Below are positions 1 to 9,565 of a stretch of DNA of 64,000 bases, one piece after another (position 1 is the stretch's first letter; every line of letters begins with the position of its first letter). The translations under genes were made by a program, and so were the position numbers. The notes beneath the pieces were generated by a model. It was given only the letters and a program-made list of their open reading frames with translations. It was not told the DNA's origin and ran no database searches. Origin of the DNA: Vaginimicrobium propionicum (lineage in GTDB: Bacteria > Actinomycetota > Actinomycetes > Propionibacteriales > Propionibacteriaceae); contig NZ_LT706985.1 in assembly GCF_900155645.1 (NCBI RefSeq), positions 1,846,051 to 1,910,050 of the forward strand, read 5' to 3'.

Positions 1-1
1 A

Positions 2-772
<771 letters not shown>

Positions 773-782
773 GTCTCAAGTT

Positions 783-810
783 TTGTCTAGTGTTGGCCAG
801 TCGCTAGAAT
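783..810 (+). promoter_or_regulatory. Probable sigma-70-type promoter for bS22
   Basis: A TTGTCT (783-788) and a TAGAAT (805-810) are separated by 16 bases, which predicts a start of transcription near 817. That gives a leader of about 30 bases before the GTG of the bS22 gene, with a GAAAGGTG ribosome-binding site at 836-843. Assigned by consensus only. Confidence 0.45.
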
Positions 811-847
811 CTAGTGGGTTACCCAGCTGCTGGTAGAAAGGTGAACT

Positions 848-949
848 GTGGGTTCGGTTGTTAAAAAGCGCCGCAAGCGCATGTCCAAGAAGAAGCACCG
901 CAAGCTATTGAAGCGTACCCGGATTCAACGTCGCCGAGCGGGCAAATAA
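848..949 (+). CDS. Small ribosomal protein bS22 (AURKAIP1/COX24-like, 33 aa)
   Basis: A 33-residue, extremely basic protein beginning [17 protein letters not shown] and ending RIQRRRAGK. It matches the short actinobacterial protein long annotated as an AURKAIP1/COX24-domain protein and later identified as 30S subunit protein bS22 in mycobacterial ribosomes. The start is GTG, five bases after GAAAGGTG. It has its own promoter-like sequence and sits just upstream of hemD; in mycobacteria a homologue also lies near the hem genes. It is so short that length-filtered gene finders miss it. Recognition rests on the near-identical residue pattern of the family. Confidence 0.9.
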   Translation: MGSVVKKRRKRMSKKKHRKLLKRTRIQRRRAGK

Positions 950-966
950 GACCGATTGCTGTTGCC

Positions 967-2247
967 ATGTCCACACGCCAGGAGGATGCACGGGTCGCCG
1001 GGCGAGTCTTCTTCGTGGGGTTGGCTGCTGGCAGTCCTGATTATTTGACGCTATCCGGTCAACGAGTGCTTGCCGAGGCGCAGCTAGTGGTGGTTGACGC
1101 TGATGTAAAAGAAACGTTGGCGCAGCCAGAGCTTAGTTTTCGCCCAGAGGTCAAGGTTATCGAAATTCTCGGTGACCCAGATGTGGCGCATGCTTTGACG
1201 CAGGTTAAAGAGGCTAGTCGAGCAGGTGAATTAGTTGCTTGGCTAAGCCCCTCGCAGTCGATAGCGCAGGAAACGATCTGTGGTCATTCGGTAGCAGAAT
1301 TGGCGCTTAGTCTGGTTCAGGACGGTGTTCCGGTAGGTGTTGTCCCGTACTCAATTAATGACGGTGAGAATCCTGAAAATATCCTGTCTCAAGGGTGTCC
1401 GCTAGCTGACTGGCGGGTGTTAGTGCCTTTCACTAGAAGAGTTAGTTCCCCGTTATTGCGTCGGCTGACGATTTACGGTGCTGAAATAGTGACGGTGCCC
1501 ACACTGGCGATTGAGCCGCCGCGTAATACTAACCAATTCGAGAGAGCTGTCCACGGCCTTGTTGAGGGTTGTTATCAATGGGTGATTTTTACCAGCGTGC
1601 ATGCGGTGCGCGCCATCATCGAATATGTCGTTGGCTACGGTTTGGATGCCCGCTGTTTCGCCGGTATCAGGGTTGGCGTTACCGATGAGCAAGCTGAAGA
1701 AGAGCTACGTTCTTGGGGGATAGTCCCAGATTTTATTCCAGTAGAACGCACTGGCCTCGGGTTAGCAGCAGATTTCCCGATCTATGATTCCATGCTTGAC
1801 CCGCTAGATGGCGTTCTAGTGCCGAAAGCTGATACAGCGACCGAGCCGATGACTGAGGGCTTGACAAAGCTGGGGTGGAAAGTTGACGAAGTCACTGTTT
1901 TTCGGGCAGTTCGGGCGCCATCACCGTCGGCGGAAATCCGGGAAGCCATAAAGCAAGGTGATTTTGATGCCGTACTATTTTCGAGTTCTACGGCGGTGGC
2001 GAACCTAATTGGAATCGCCGGTAAGCCTCATGCGTCCACGCTAATAGGGGCAATCGGTCAAGCAACCGCCCAAGCCTGCCAAGAGCATGGTTTGGAGGTT
2101 GCTTTCATCCCCGAACATGCTGATCCTAGATGCCTGGCAGATTCCTTGGCGGCATGTGTTGAAGTCAGACGCAATCGGTTAATCGCACTTGGTAAAGAGC
2201 CGCTGCGTCCTTCTCAGTGCCGTCGACGCAGAAGGGTCAAGAAATGA
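967..2247 (+). CDS. hemD: Uroporphyrinogen-III synthase with a degenerate N-terminal SUMT-like domain
   Basis: Cyclises and inverts ring D of hydroxymethylbilane to give uroporphyrinogen III, the precursor of haem, sirohaem and B12. Residues from about 147 to 400 form the HemD fold (VLVPFTRRVSS at its start, VIFTSVHAVRA in the first lobe, AVLFSSSTAVANL in the second). Residues 12-140 resemble the SUMT methyltransferase fused to HemD in many actinobacteria: FFVGLAAGSPDYLTLSG corresponds to the first SAM-site motif. The glycine-rich GGDPFVFGRGGEE segment is replaced by SPSQSIAQETICGHS, so this domain probably does not bind SAM or methylate. The basic tail RRRRRVKK is unusual. The stop codon overlaps the next ATG (ATGA), so translation is probably coupled. 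No clear ribosome-binding site precedes 967, and the exact start is less certain than the identity. Confidence 0.85.
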   Translation: MSTRQEDARVAGRVFFVGLAAGSPDYLTLSGQRVLAEAQLVVVDADVKETLAQPELSFRPEVKVIEILGDPDVAHALTQVKEASRAGELVAWLSPSQSIAQETICGHSVAELALSLVQDGVPVGVVPYSINDGENPENILSQGCPLADWRVLVPFTRRVSSPLLRRLTIYGAEIVTVPTLAIEPPRNTNQFERAVHGLVEGCYQWVIFTSVHAVRAIIEYVVGYGLDARCFAGIRVGVTDEQAEEELRSWGIVPDFIPVERTGLGLAADFPIYDSMLDPLDGVLVPKADTATEPMTEGLTKLGWKVDEVTVFRAVRAPSPSAEIREAIKQGDFDAVLFSSSTAVANLIGIAGKPHASTLIGAIGQATAQACQEHGLEVAFIPEHADPRCLADSLAACVEVRRNRLIALGKEPLRPSQCRRRRRVKK

Positions 2248-2900
2248 GCGATATCACATATGTACACTTAGTGCGCCACGGTGAGGTGTATAACCCTAGC
2301 GGTATCCTCTATGGTCGTGCCCCTGGTTTTCACTTATCTGAAAGTGGCTTAGCTATGGCTAACCGTTTGGGGCAGCATTTCGCTGACGAGCCTATCGACG
2401 CCTTAGTGTCTAGCCCGTTAGAGCGCGCCCAAGAAACTATCGCCCCCATTGCTGATAGGCACCCAGATTTGGTAGTGCAGTTAGACAAGCGGGTTATCGA
2501 AGCTGATAACAAGCTTGCTGGCCAAGTTTTCGGCGCGAGAAACAAAGCTATCTTTAACCCCAAAAATTTACGGTATTACTTTAACCCGTTCCGCCCGAGT
2601 TGGGGAGAGCCTTACCGTCAGATCGCTGAACGCATGTGTCAGGCTGTGCGCGAGCACGCGGCACGAGTGAAACCTTCAGGCCATGTTGTTATCGTCAGCC
2701 ACCAGCAGCCTATTTGGGTGTGCCGGCTAGCTTTCGAGGGTAAGAAGCTGTGGCACGACCCGCGTAATAGGGTTTGCCGCGTCGGTTCCATAACGACGAT
2801 TGCTCTCCAAGACGGCGATTGCGTTGGCGTGGGGTATTTGGAGCCAGCCAAGGCTCTCCTTGGCTCAGACGCGAATAGGCCGTTCTCGTCCGGCAAGTAG
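2244..2900 (+). CDS. Histidine phosphatase family protein (phosphoglycerate mutase-like)
   Basis: A 218-residue member of the histidine phosphatase superfamily. The phospho-acceptor histidine is in VRHGEVYNP near residue 12; the second conserved Arg is in SSPLERAQET and the second His in VIVSHQQPIW. The active site is complete, but the substrate cannot be read from sequence. It is not a glycolytic mutase, since gpmA is present elsewhere in the window. In mycobacteria a close homologue follows hemL and precedes the cytochrome c biogenesis genes, so a place beside tetrapyrrole genes is familiar. The start at 2244 is chosen because it overlaps the hemD stop as ATGA and has an AAGGGTC upstream; an ATG at 2217 also exists. 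Confidence 0.85.
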   Translation: MSDITYVHLVRHGEVYNPSGILYGRAPGFHLSESGLAMANRLGQHFADEPIDALVSSPLERAQETIAPIADRHPDLVVQLDKRVIEADNKLAGQVFGARNKAIFNPKNLRYYFNPFRPSWGEPYRQIAERMCQAVREHAARVKPSGHVVIVSHQQPIWVCRLAFEGKKLWHDPRNRVCRVGSITTIALQDGDCVGVGYLEPAKALLGSDANRPFSSGK

Positions 2901-2967
2901 TTGGCGGATTTATGCTGGCGGGCAGGTAAGCCGAGAGATTGTCTTAGCCTCATGTAATGATGGTTAT

Positions 2968-4413
2968 ATGAGTGAGCATTTTGACCTGTGTGTGATCGGT
3001 TCTGGTTCCGGCTTGGCGGTTATGCCGCCTGAGATCACTAAGCATTGGCGATGCGCACTTGTTGACGCCGGTATCGGTGAGCAGCGGTTATTTGGCGGTA
3101 CCTGTCTAAACGCTGGCTGTATCCCATCAAAAATGCTGTCACTGCCCGCCTCGGTGTCTTTGACGCCTGCCGACGCGGCACGGATGAATGTCAGGTTGAC
3201 TAGTCGAGGGATAGATTTCAGTGGTTTGCGAGCGAGAACTTTACAGCGCACTGATTCGATTTCTACAAACGGCCTGGACTGGCAATTAGGTAGAGAAAAT
3301 GTCAAGGTTTATCGCCACAGTGCGCGTTTTATTGACGCCCACACTTTGCGGGTTGGTGATGAAACCATCAGCGCAGACAGATTCGTGTTGGCTGCCGGAT
3401 CACATCCTAGGATGCTAGATGCGCCGGGTTTCGACGAGCCAGATTTAGCAGCTTTCGTACACTCGTCAGATTCCATAATGCGTATTCCTCAGCCGCCAGC
3501 TCGCCTAATTATCTTGGGCGGTGGCACGGAAGCAGTAGAATTTGCGCACATCTTTTCCGCGCTAGGCACCGAGGTTACGGTGGTTAATCGCTCTTCGCGG
3601 ATTCTGAAAAAGATTGAGCCGGCACTGGCAGATTTCGTTACTGAACGTATCGCTCGTCGGGTGGCATTGCGCACTAATCAATCTGTGATTGGTCTAGATG
3701 CCGCTGATGATGGTGGGGTAGTGGTCTTGACCAAAGATCCATCAGGTATTGAATACTCCTACCAGGCAGACCTAGTTCTAACTGTCATGGGGCGCATCCC
3801 CAATGGGCGTGCGCTAGACGTTGAAAAAGCTGGGGTCGCCCTTGATGATGAAGGTTTTGTCAAAGTTGATGATTTGCAACGCACTAGTGCCAACCACATT
3901 TGGGCTATTGGGGATATTTGCAATCATCAAATGTTGAAACATCTGGCGAATGTGCAAGCCAGGACGGTATTAGCGGCTGAAAAAGCCGAAATTTCTGGCA
4001 GCGAATTAACCTTGGATTCTCGTCCTGGCCCGCGTGACCAAAGCATTGTTCCACTAGGGATTTTCATCAGTCCTGAGGTGGCTTCCATCGGGTTGACTAC
4101 CCCGCAAGCCGCCAAGATAGGTGAGCCTTTTGCCGTCTATCAACAGGGATATGCTGCTACTGCTTGGGGTTGGGCGATGAACGATGATGGCCACTTCATC
4201 AGGCTATTGGGGCGCCCGGACGGCACCATTTTGGGTGCCCACATTGTTGGCCCGCAAGCTACCACCTTGTTGCAGCCGATAATCATGGGTATCACTAATG
4301 GGCTGAGCGCCAAAGAAATCGCTGATAGGCAATTCTGGGTTCACCCCGCGCCCCCGGAGGTCGTCGAAAATGCTCTTCTAGGCCTGGCCGATAAGTGTGC
4401 CGAGCTAGCTTAA
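2968..4413 (+). CDS. mtr: Mycothione reductase
   Basis: NADPH-dependent flavoprotein that reduces mycothione to two mycothiols, keeping the actinobacterial thiol pool reduced. The protein has 481 residues from ATG 2968. It shows the FAD-binding start FDLCVIGSGSG, the redox-active pair in GGTCLNAGCIPSK, the NADPH-site LIILGGGTEAVEFA, the second FAD motif IWAIGDI, and the C-terminal HPAPPEVVENAL containing the catalytic His-Glu dyad. The HPA(L/P)PEVVENALL signature separates mycothione reductase from lipoamide or glutathione reductases. The open frame extends further 5', into the phosphatase gene, but family similarity starts at MSEHFDLC. Together with the MshD domain at 12-15 kb it indicates that the organism makes mycothiol. 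Confidence 0.93.
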   Translation: MSEHFDLCVIGSGSGLAVMPPEITKHWRCALVDAGIGEQRLFGGTCLNAGCIPSKMLSLPASVSLTPADAARMNVRLTSRGIDFSGLRARTLQRTDSISTNGLDWQLGRENVKVYRHSARFIDAHTLRVGDETISADRFVLAAGSHPRMLDAPGFDEPDLAAFVHSSDSIMRIPQPPARLIILGGGTEAVEFAHIFSALGTEVTVVNRSSRILKKIEPALADFVTERIARRVALRTNQSVIGLDAADDGGVVVLTKDPSGIEYSYQADLVLTVMGRIPNGRALDVEKAGVALDDEGFVKVDDLQRTSANHIWAIGDICNHQMLKHLANVQARTVLAAEKAEISGSELTLDSRPGPRDQSIVPLGIFISPEVASIGLTTPQAAKIGEPFAVYQQGYAATAWGWAMNDDGHFIRLLGRPDGTILGAHIVGPQATTLLQPIIMGITNGLSAKEIADRQFWVHPAPPEVVENALLGLADKCAELA

Positions 4414-4424
4414 CCAAACAAAGT

Positions 4425-4457
4425 TTTGCCCGACCCCCACTAAGGGAGCCGGGCAAA
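4425..4457. terminator. Bidirectional terminator between mtr and pckG
   Basis: TTTGCCCG (4425-4432) and CGGGCAAA (4450-4457) form a perfect 8-bp stem with a 17-base loop. It sits in the 58-base gap between two convergent genes. Short A and T runs flank it on either side, so it can serve both strands. Confidence 0.75.
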
Positions 4458-4471
4458 TTAATAAAAAGTTA

Positions 4472-6358
4472 TTAATCCCTGGGTTCGGGATCCTTCTCAT
4501 AGGATTGCAGCACGCCAGAACGCAGCCGATCATATTCTTCAGCTAACTGTGACGGCAGATTATCGCCAAGAAACGCCAGCCATTCAGAAATTCTAGGCAG
4601 CTCATCTGCCCACTCCTTGGGGACGAAAGAAGTGACCCGCTCGAGGTCTTTCTCATCTAGATCCAGGCCTTGGGTGTCGATATCTTTCGGGTCAGCCAAC
4701 CAGCCGATCGGCGACTTGATGGCATCCACCCGTCCTTCAATTCGGTCAATCATCCACTTCAGCACTCGGGAGTTATCGCCGAAACCTGGCCAGCGGAAGT
4801 GGCCGTCAGCGTCTTTCTGGAACCAGTTGACGTAGAAAATCTTCGGCAACTTTGAGGCGTCGTGAATCTTTCCAAGTTTTAGCCAGTGATTGAAGTAGTC
4901 GCAGACGTTGTAGCCGATGAATGGCCGCATCGCCATCGGGTCGCGACGCACCACGCCGACCGCACCAACTGCGGCTGCAGTCGTTTCGGAAGAGCAAGTG
5001 CTGCCCAGGAATACGCCATGCTGCCAGTTAAAAGATTGGTTCACCAGCGGGACGGTATTCGCGCGGCGGCCACCGAAAATCATGATGTCTACCGGTACAC
5101 CAAAAGGTGAGAAGAATTCGTCTGCCAAAATTGGGCATTGGTCAATAGGGGTAGTGAAACGGCTATTAGGATGGGCAGCCTTATCAGTTTGACAACCACC
5201 TTCTGGGCCAGCGTCTCGCGTCCAGGAACGCCCGCGCCAATCAGTCAGGTGCTCGGGGGCTTCCTTAGTCATGCCTTCCCACCAAACGTCGCCGTCATCA
5301 GTCAACGCCACATTGGTGAATACCGAGTTGCCTTTGTTGATTGCTCGCATAGCGTTAGGATTCGACTTCATCGAGGTGCCCGGAGCTACCCCGAAGAAAC
5401 CAAACTCTGGGTTGACTGCATAGAGTCTGCCGTCCTGGCCGAATCTCATCCAAGCAATATCGTCGCCCAAAGTTTCTACCGTCCAGCCGGGAATAGTCGG
5501 CTCCAACATTGCTAAATTCGTCTTGCCGCAAGCTGAGGGGAATGCGGCGCAAATGTTGTAAGACTTGCCTTCAGGGCTGGTTAACTTGAGGATCAGCATG
5601 TGCTCGGCCAGCCAGCCTTCATCGCGAGCCATCACTGAGGCGATCCGTAGGGCGTAGCATTTCTTGCCAAGTAGCGAGTTACCGCCGTAGCCAGAGCCAT
5701 AAGACCACACCATGCGTTCTTCAGGGAAGTGTGAGATATAAACGTTGCCGGTATCGCACGGCCACATAACATCTTTTTCCCCTTCGCTCAGTGGTGAACC
5801 CACTGAATGTAAACAGGGCACGAATGAGGCATCGCGCTTAATCATCTCGTCAGTAACGGCTTGACCCATGCGCGTCATGATGCCCATTGAAAGAGCAACA
5901 TAGCTCGAGTCAGTGATTTCGACACCAAATTTCGGATCTTCAGCATCGAGATGCCCCATGCAGAACGGAATAATTAACATCGTGCGCCCGCGCATACAGC
6001 CTTTGTAAAGGGAACGCATTATTTTCTTCATTTCCTTGGGCGCAAGCCAATTGTTTAGCGGGCCAGCGTCGTCTTCGTTCTCAGAGCAAATGAACGTTTT
6101 ATTCTCTACACGGGCGACATCGTCAGGATCGGTGCGCACATAAATGGAGTTAGGTTTTTTATTCGGGTCGAGCGGAATTGCTCGCCCCAACTGTACTAGC
6201 TGGGCAGTTAGCTCCTGGCGTTCTTGCTCAGATCCATTGCAGTAACGGATGCGGCTTGGTTGGGTTAACTCTGCGACTTTGTTAACCCACTCAACGAGTC
6301 GGGGAAAATTCGGCTCTTCGCCGATAATTTCGAATTTTGTTGAAGACTGCGATGACAC
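4472..6358 (-). CDS. pckG: Phosphoenolpyruvate carboxykinase (GTP)
   Basis: Interconverts oxaloacetate plus GTP with PEP, CO2 and GDP, at the gluconeogenic/anaplerotic node. The GTP-type family is recognised from [15 protein letters not shown] near the N-terminus, the kinase-1a P-loop [12 protein letters not shown], the hyper-reactive Cys within that loop, and [13 protein letters not shown] place the start at GTG 6358: AGGAG (6367-6371) lies eight bases upstream and the resulting N-terminus matches the usual distance to VEWV. The frame is open to an ATG at 6400, but that ATG has no ribosome-binding site. The gene faces mtr and stands alone. In propionic fermenters it connects to the succinate/methylmalonyl-CoA route whose mutase lies at the right end of this window. 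Confidence 0.95.
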   Translation of the reverse strand: MSSQSSTKFEIIGEEPNFPRLVEWVNKVAELTQPSRIRYCNGSEQERQELTAQLVQLGRAIPLDPNKKPNSIYVRTDPDDVARVENKTFICSENEDDAGPLNNWLAPKEMKKIMRSLYKGCMRGRTMLIIPFCMGHLDAEDPKFGVEITDSSYVALSMGIMTRMGQAVTDEMIKRDASFVPCLHSVGSPLSEGEKDVMWPCDTGNVYISHFPEERMVWSYGSGYGGNSLLGKKCYALRIASVMARDEGWLAEHMLILKLTSPEGKSYNICAAFPSACGKTNLAMLEPTIPGWTVETLGDDIAWMRFGQDGRLYAVNPEFGFFGVAPGTSMKSNPNAMRAINKGNSVFTNVALTDDGDVWWEGMTKEAPEHLTDWRGRSWTRDAGPEGGCQTDKAAHPNSRFTTPIDQCPILADEFFSPFGVPVDIMIFGGRRANTVPLVNQSFNWQHGVFLGSTCSSETTAAAVGAVGVVRRDPMAMRPFIGYNVCDYFNHWLKLGKIHDASKLPKIFYVNWFQKDADGHFRWPGFGDNSRVLKWMIDRIEGRVDAIKSPIGWLADPKDIDTQGLDLDEKDLERVTSFVPKEWADELPRISEWLAFLGDNLPSQLAEEYDRLRSGVLQSYEKDPEPRD

Positions 6359-6472
6359 CTCTATCACTCCTGTGTGCTCGAGGGTTAAAATTGCCTCCAT
6401 TATCGCATTAGCCGATCAGAATATTGAGACTCTTTTCAACTCTTAATAATTTGTTATTTTAAACAAAATGGT

Positions 6473-6505
6473 ATTGTGCTCGCCGCAAAAGCGGACGAGC
6501 ACAAT
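6473..6505 (-). terminator. Terminator of the pst operon
   Basis: ATTGTGCTCG and CGAGCACAAT pair around an inner CCGC-AAAA-GCGG stem with one bulged base, giving about 14 paired bases and a 4-base loop. Read on the minus strand it is followed by a U-rich run. It lies 18 bases past the pstB stop and upstream of pckG. Confidence 0.8.
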
Positions 6506-6522
6506 TTATTTAGTTGAATTGA

Positions 6523-7302
6523 TTAGCCAAATTGGCCAGTGATATAGCGTTCTGTTTCTGGCTGAGCGGGATTTGTGAAAATCTTTTCGGTTAAATCGAA
6601 TTCCACCAAATGTCCAGGTTTGCCAGCTGCTTCGATAGAGAAAAATCCAGTCTTATCGGACACACGTGATGCCTGCTGCATATTGTGAGTCACGATGACC
6701 ACAGTGTAGTTCTGCTTCAACTCGTGAATTAGATCTTCAATAGCCAAAGTAGAAATCGGGTCGAGAGCTGAACATGGTTCGTCCATTAGCAATACATCAG
6801 GAGAAATCGCTATTGCTCTAGCGATACATAGCCGTTGCTGTTGCCCACCGGATAGGCCATTGCCGGGCAGATCGAGGCGGTCTTTAACCTCGTTCCAAAG
6901 GTTAGCTCCGCGCAGTGAAGATTCTACTAGCTCGTCCTGTTGCGACTTCGGCATTCGGCGGTTATTCAGTTTTATGCCAGCCAATACGTTGTCGCGTATG
7001 CTCATCGTCGGGAACGGGTTCGGCTGTTGAAAAACCATGCCGATTTGCTGACGTACCCGTACCGGGTCAACGCCTGGCGCGTAAATGTCCTGGTCGTCGA
7101 GTAATACCTGGCCGGTAGTGCGAGCGCCGGGGGTTAGCTCCAACATTCGGTCTAGACAACGCAGTACAGTCGATTTGCCGCAACCAGAAGGGCCAATAAA
7201 CGCGGTGACGGCATTAGGCTCAATCACCATGTTGACCCCTTCAACGGCCTTGAAATCGCCGTAGTAGACGTTCAAGTCCTTCAATTCCATGCGCTTAGCC
7301 AT
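6523..7302 (-). CDS. pstB: Phosphate ABC transporter ATP-binding protein
   Basis: ATPase of the high-affinity phosphate importer. It has 259 residues, standard for PstB. Walker A is GPSGCGKST, the ABC signature is [14 protein letters not shown], and Walker B is [13 protein letters not shown], the PstB-specific form with Cys-Ser. The [15 protein letters not shown] start and the TGQFG end are also typical. It is last in pstS-pstC-pstA-pstB, 28 bases after pstA, and a strong terminator follows it. Probably membrane-associated with PstA and PstC. Confidence 0.97.
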   Translation of the reverse strand: MAKRMELKDLNVYYGDFKAVEGVNMVIEPNAVTAFIGPSGCGKSTVLRCLDRMLELTPGARTTGQVLLDDQDIYAPGVDPVRVRQQIGMVFQQPNPFPTMSIRDNVLAGIKLNNRRMPKSQQDELVESSLRGANLWNEVKDRLDLPGNGLSGGQQQRLCIARAIAISPDVLLMDEPCSALDPISTLAIEDLIHELKQNYTVVIVTHNMQQASRVSDKTGFFSIEAAGKPGHLVEFDLTEKIFTNPAQPETERYITGQFG

Positions 7303-7330
7303 TTATCTTGATCCTTTTCTTTTCTTGGGG

Positions 7331-8449
7331 TCAGCGGTTGATTTTAGGGGCGAATTTGTGTGAAACCCAACGTCCGATGAGGTTTAACACCATGACGATG
7401 AGCACTAATACCAGTGCGCCAGCCCAAGCACGCGCGTGTGCAGGCTCCGGGAAACGTCCGGGGGCTTGCATGTATTGGTTATAAACCATAACCGGCAAGG
7501 CGGTCATTTCGTTGATTGGACGGTCTGGGGTTGGTATCGGATTGAAATTCAGTGAATCCGTGTAGCCCATGGTCACCAGTAGTGGCGCGGTTTCACCGAT
7601 GATTCGGGCGATGGCGATGATGATGCCCGAAACGATGCCCGAGATTGAGGTGGGCAGAACTATTTTGACGATGGTACGCCATTTCGTTACGCCGAGCGCA
7701 TAGGAGGCCTCGCGCAGCTTATCGGGCACCAGGCGGATGATTTCTTCACAGTTACGCACTACATAGGGAATCATTAGGACGCACAAGGCTACCGCTCCAG
7801 CCAAGCCGGATTTCGAGGGGCCTAAGATCAGCGTGAAAACTGAATACGCGAACAGGCCAGCAACGATAGATGGGATACCTGTCATAACATCCACTAAGAA
7901 AGTGATGCCGCGCTGTAGCCAGCCGCCATTGCCATATTCGACTAGATAAATCGAGGTGAACAACCCGATCGGTACCGAGATTAAGGTAGCAATACCAGTG
8001 ACAATTAGGGTTCCAGTGATGGCATGTATTGCCCCGCCCCCTTCAAGGACAACGTTGCGCATGGTGGAGCTAAAGAAAGTTCCATCAAATCGGGCAACCC
8101 CTTTAACTATGGTGTCGAAAAGCAATGAAACTAGCGGCAAACAAGCTAACAAGAAAGCCCCAGCAATGATGTAAGCCATCACTCGGTTAACTGCCCGTCT
8201 GCTGCCCTCCACCGAAAAACTGAGAGCAAAAACTACGATCAGCGCAACGATAGCGCCAAGGACGGTGCCGGCAACCAGTAAGCGCCCTACCTTGGTTTCG
8301 CCGTCAGCCAACATCGCCATCAAAGCAGTGACCACACAAATGCAGACAACTAAGGTAGCTAGCGGCACCCATTTATTCAGCTGGCCGCCGGTCAGCGAAA
8401 TCTGGTTTTCAATTACTGGTTTTGACTGAGTCTTAACATCGGCGCTCAT
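7331..8449 (-). CDS. pstA: Phosphate ABC transporter permease, PstA subunit
   Basis: One of the two membrane subunits of the phosphate importer. The 372 residues are longer than the roughly 290 of E. coli PstA because two extra hydrophobic segments (about residues 27-47 and 57-79) precede the usual six-helix core. Core motifs are TGTLIVTGIATLISVPIGL, GIPSIVAGLFAYSVF and the coupling-helix EAA-like sequence LREASYALGVTKWRTI. Its start overlaps the pstC stop by one base (TAATG), so the two permeases should be made together. The N-terminal extension occurs in other actinobacterial PstA proteins; its role is not evident. Confidence 0.95.
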   Translation of the reverse strand: MSADVKTQSKPVIENQISLTGGQLNKWVPLATLVVCICVVTALMAMLADGETKVGRLLVAGTVLGAIVALIVVFALSFSVEGSRRAVNRVMAYIIAGAFLLACLPLVSLLFDTIVKGVARFDGTFFSSTMRNVVLEGGGAIHAITGTLIVTGIATLISVPIGLFTSIYLVEYGNGGWLQRGITFLVDVMTGIPSIVAGLFAYSVFTLILGPSKSGLAGAVALCVLMIPYVVRNCEEIIRLVPDKLREASYALGVTKWRTIVKIVLPTSISGIVSGIIIAIARIIGETAPLLVTMGYTDSLNFNPIPTPDRPINEMTALPVMVYNQYMQAPGRFPEPAHARAWAGALVLVLIVMVLNLIGRWVSHKFAPKINR

Positions 8450-9441
8450 TACTTATCCTCCTTACCAGCGCGCTTCGGCTTGACGACAGCACGCTGGTTC
8501 TTATCGCTGGTAATCATTCGCCCAACCATGTTGACGATGAAAGTTAAAACGAATAACACCAGGCCGGTAGCTAGCAGCTGAGAAACCTCTAGGCCGTGCG
8601 CTTCCGGGAAAGACTGGGCGATATTTGCGGCGATGGTATTCGAATTTTGGCTAGTCAGAAGCTTGAAACTGACGAGTGTCGCGGGGGAGAGCACCATCGC
8701 AACGGCCATCGTCTCGCCTAGAGCACGTCCCAGCCCCAACATGGCCGCCGAAACCACGCCCGAACGTCCGAAAGGAATAACGACCTGACAGATCATCTCC
8801 CACCGGGTAGCGCCGAGGGCTAGTGAGGCTTCCTCTTGTAGCTTCGGTGTTCGCAAGAACACTTCGCGTGAGAGCGAAGTGATGATCGGTAGCACCATGA
8901 TGGCCAGTACCAGAGCAGCTGTCATCATGGAGCGACCAGTGCCGGCTACCGTGCCGCCAAATAGCGGAATGAAGCCTAAATGTTCGTTAAGCCACTGATA
9001 AATCGGCACCATTGCGGGCGCTAAAGTTTGGATACCCCAAAGGCCGAAAACAACCGAGGGAACTGCTGCCAAAAGGTCAATAACGAAACCTATCGGGGCA
9101 GCCATTTTCTTTGGCGCATAGTGCGAGATATATAACGCGATCCCCATGGCTATCGGTACGGCAATCAATAGTGCTAAAAAGGACGACCAGACCGTGCCGA
9201 AAAGAAACGGCACCACATAGCTGAAGGTATTTCCTAGTGGCAGATTCTCGTCTGAGGCTTGCAGAGCAGGCAGGGTTTCAGCGATTAAGAAAATCGCTAC
9301 CGCAGCCAAAATTACTAGGATCATTATCCCTGAACCGACTGACAAGCCTTTGAAGATCTTGTCGCCAGCGTGACCTTTATGGTTAATTAAAGATCTGCTA
9401 GACAACTCTCCGGTTGTCGTTTCGCTTACCGATGCAGACAT
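8449..9441 (-). CDS. pstC: Phosphate ABC transporter permease, PstC subunit
   Basis: Second membrane subunit of the phosphate importer, 330 residues with six predicted helices after a cytoplasmic N-terminus. Family marks are AVPSVVFGLWGI, the coupling motif QEEASLALGATRWEMI and GRALGETMAVAMV. The stop overlaps the pstA start. A 124-base spacer containing an inverted repeat separates it from pstS, an arrangement that often lets the binding protein be made in excess over the permease. Confidence 0.96.
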   Translation of the reverse strand: MSASVSETTTGELSSRSLINHKGHAGDKIFKGLSVGSGIMILVILAAVAIFLIAETLPALQASDENLPLGNTFSYVVPFLFGTVWSSFLALLIAVPIAMGIALYISHYAPKKMAAPIGFVIDLLAAVPSVVFGLWGIQTLAPAMVPIYQWLNEHLGFIPLFGGTVAGTGRSMMTAALVLAIMVLPIITSLSREVFLRTPKLQEEASLALGATRWEMICQVVIPFGRSGVVSAAMLGLGRALGETMAVAMVLSPATLVSFKLLTSQNSNTIAANIAQSFPEAHGLEVSQLLATGLVLFVLTFIVNMVGRMITSDKNQRAVVKPKRAGKEDK

Positions 9442-9503
9442 TTTTGCTCTTCCTGCCGATTATTCCAGCGAATTATCGGCGTTAGACCGTTATTTCTACG
9501 CGG

Positions 9504-9542
9504 TTCACGCCCGCCAACCGATAAAGGTTAGGCGGGCGTGAA
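9504..9542 (-). terminator. Intercistronic stem-loop between pstS and pstC (possible attenuator)
   Basis: TTCACGCCCGCC (9504-9515) and GGCGGGCGTGAA (9531-9542) form a perfect 12-bp stem with a 15-base loop. It is not followed by a clear U-run in the direction of transcription. Partial termination or protection of the pstS message is therefore more likely than a full stop. Confidence 0.6.
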
Positions 9543-9565
9543 TCTAACCCGTTGTCAACCGAGAC

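Noticed and set aside
2800-2967. The mycothione reductase frame is open 56 codons upstream of the ATG at 2968, inside the phosphatase gene.
   Set aside because: The extension is out of frame with the phosphatase, has no similarity to the reductase family, and the FAD motif is correctly placed from 2968.
4472-6400. ATG 6400 as the pckG start.
   Set aside because: It has no ribosome-binding site, and the first 14 residues do not fit the family; GTG 6358 has AGGAG eight bases upstream. The choice remains moderately certain.
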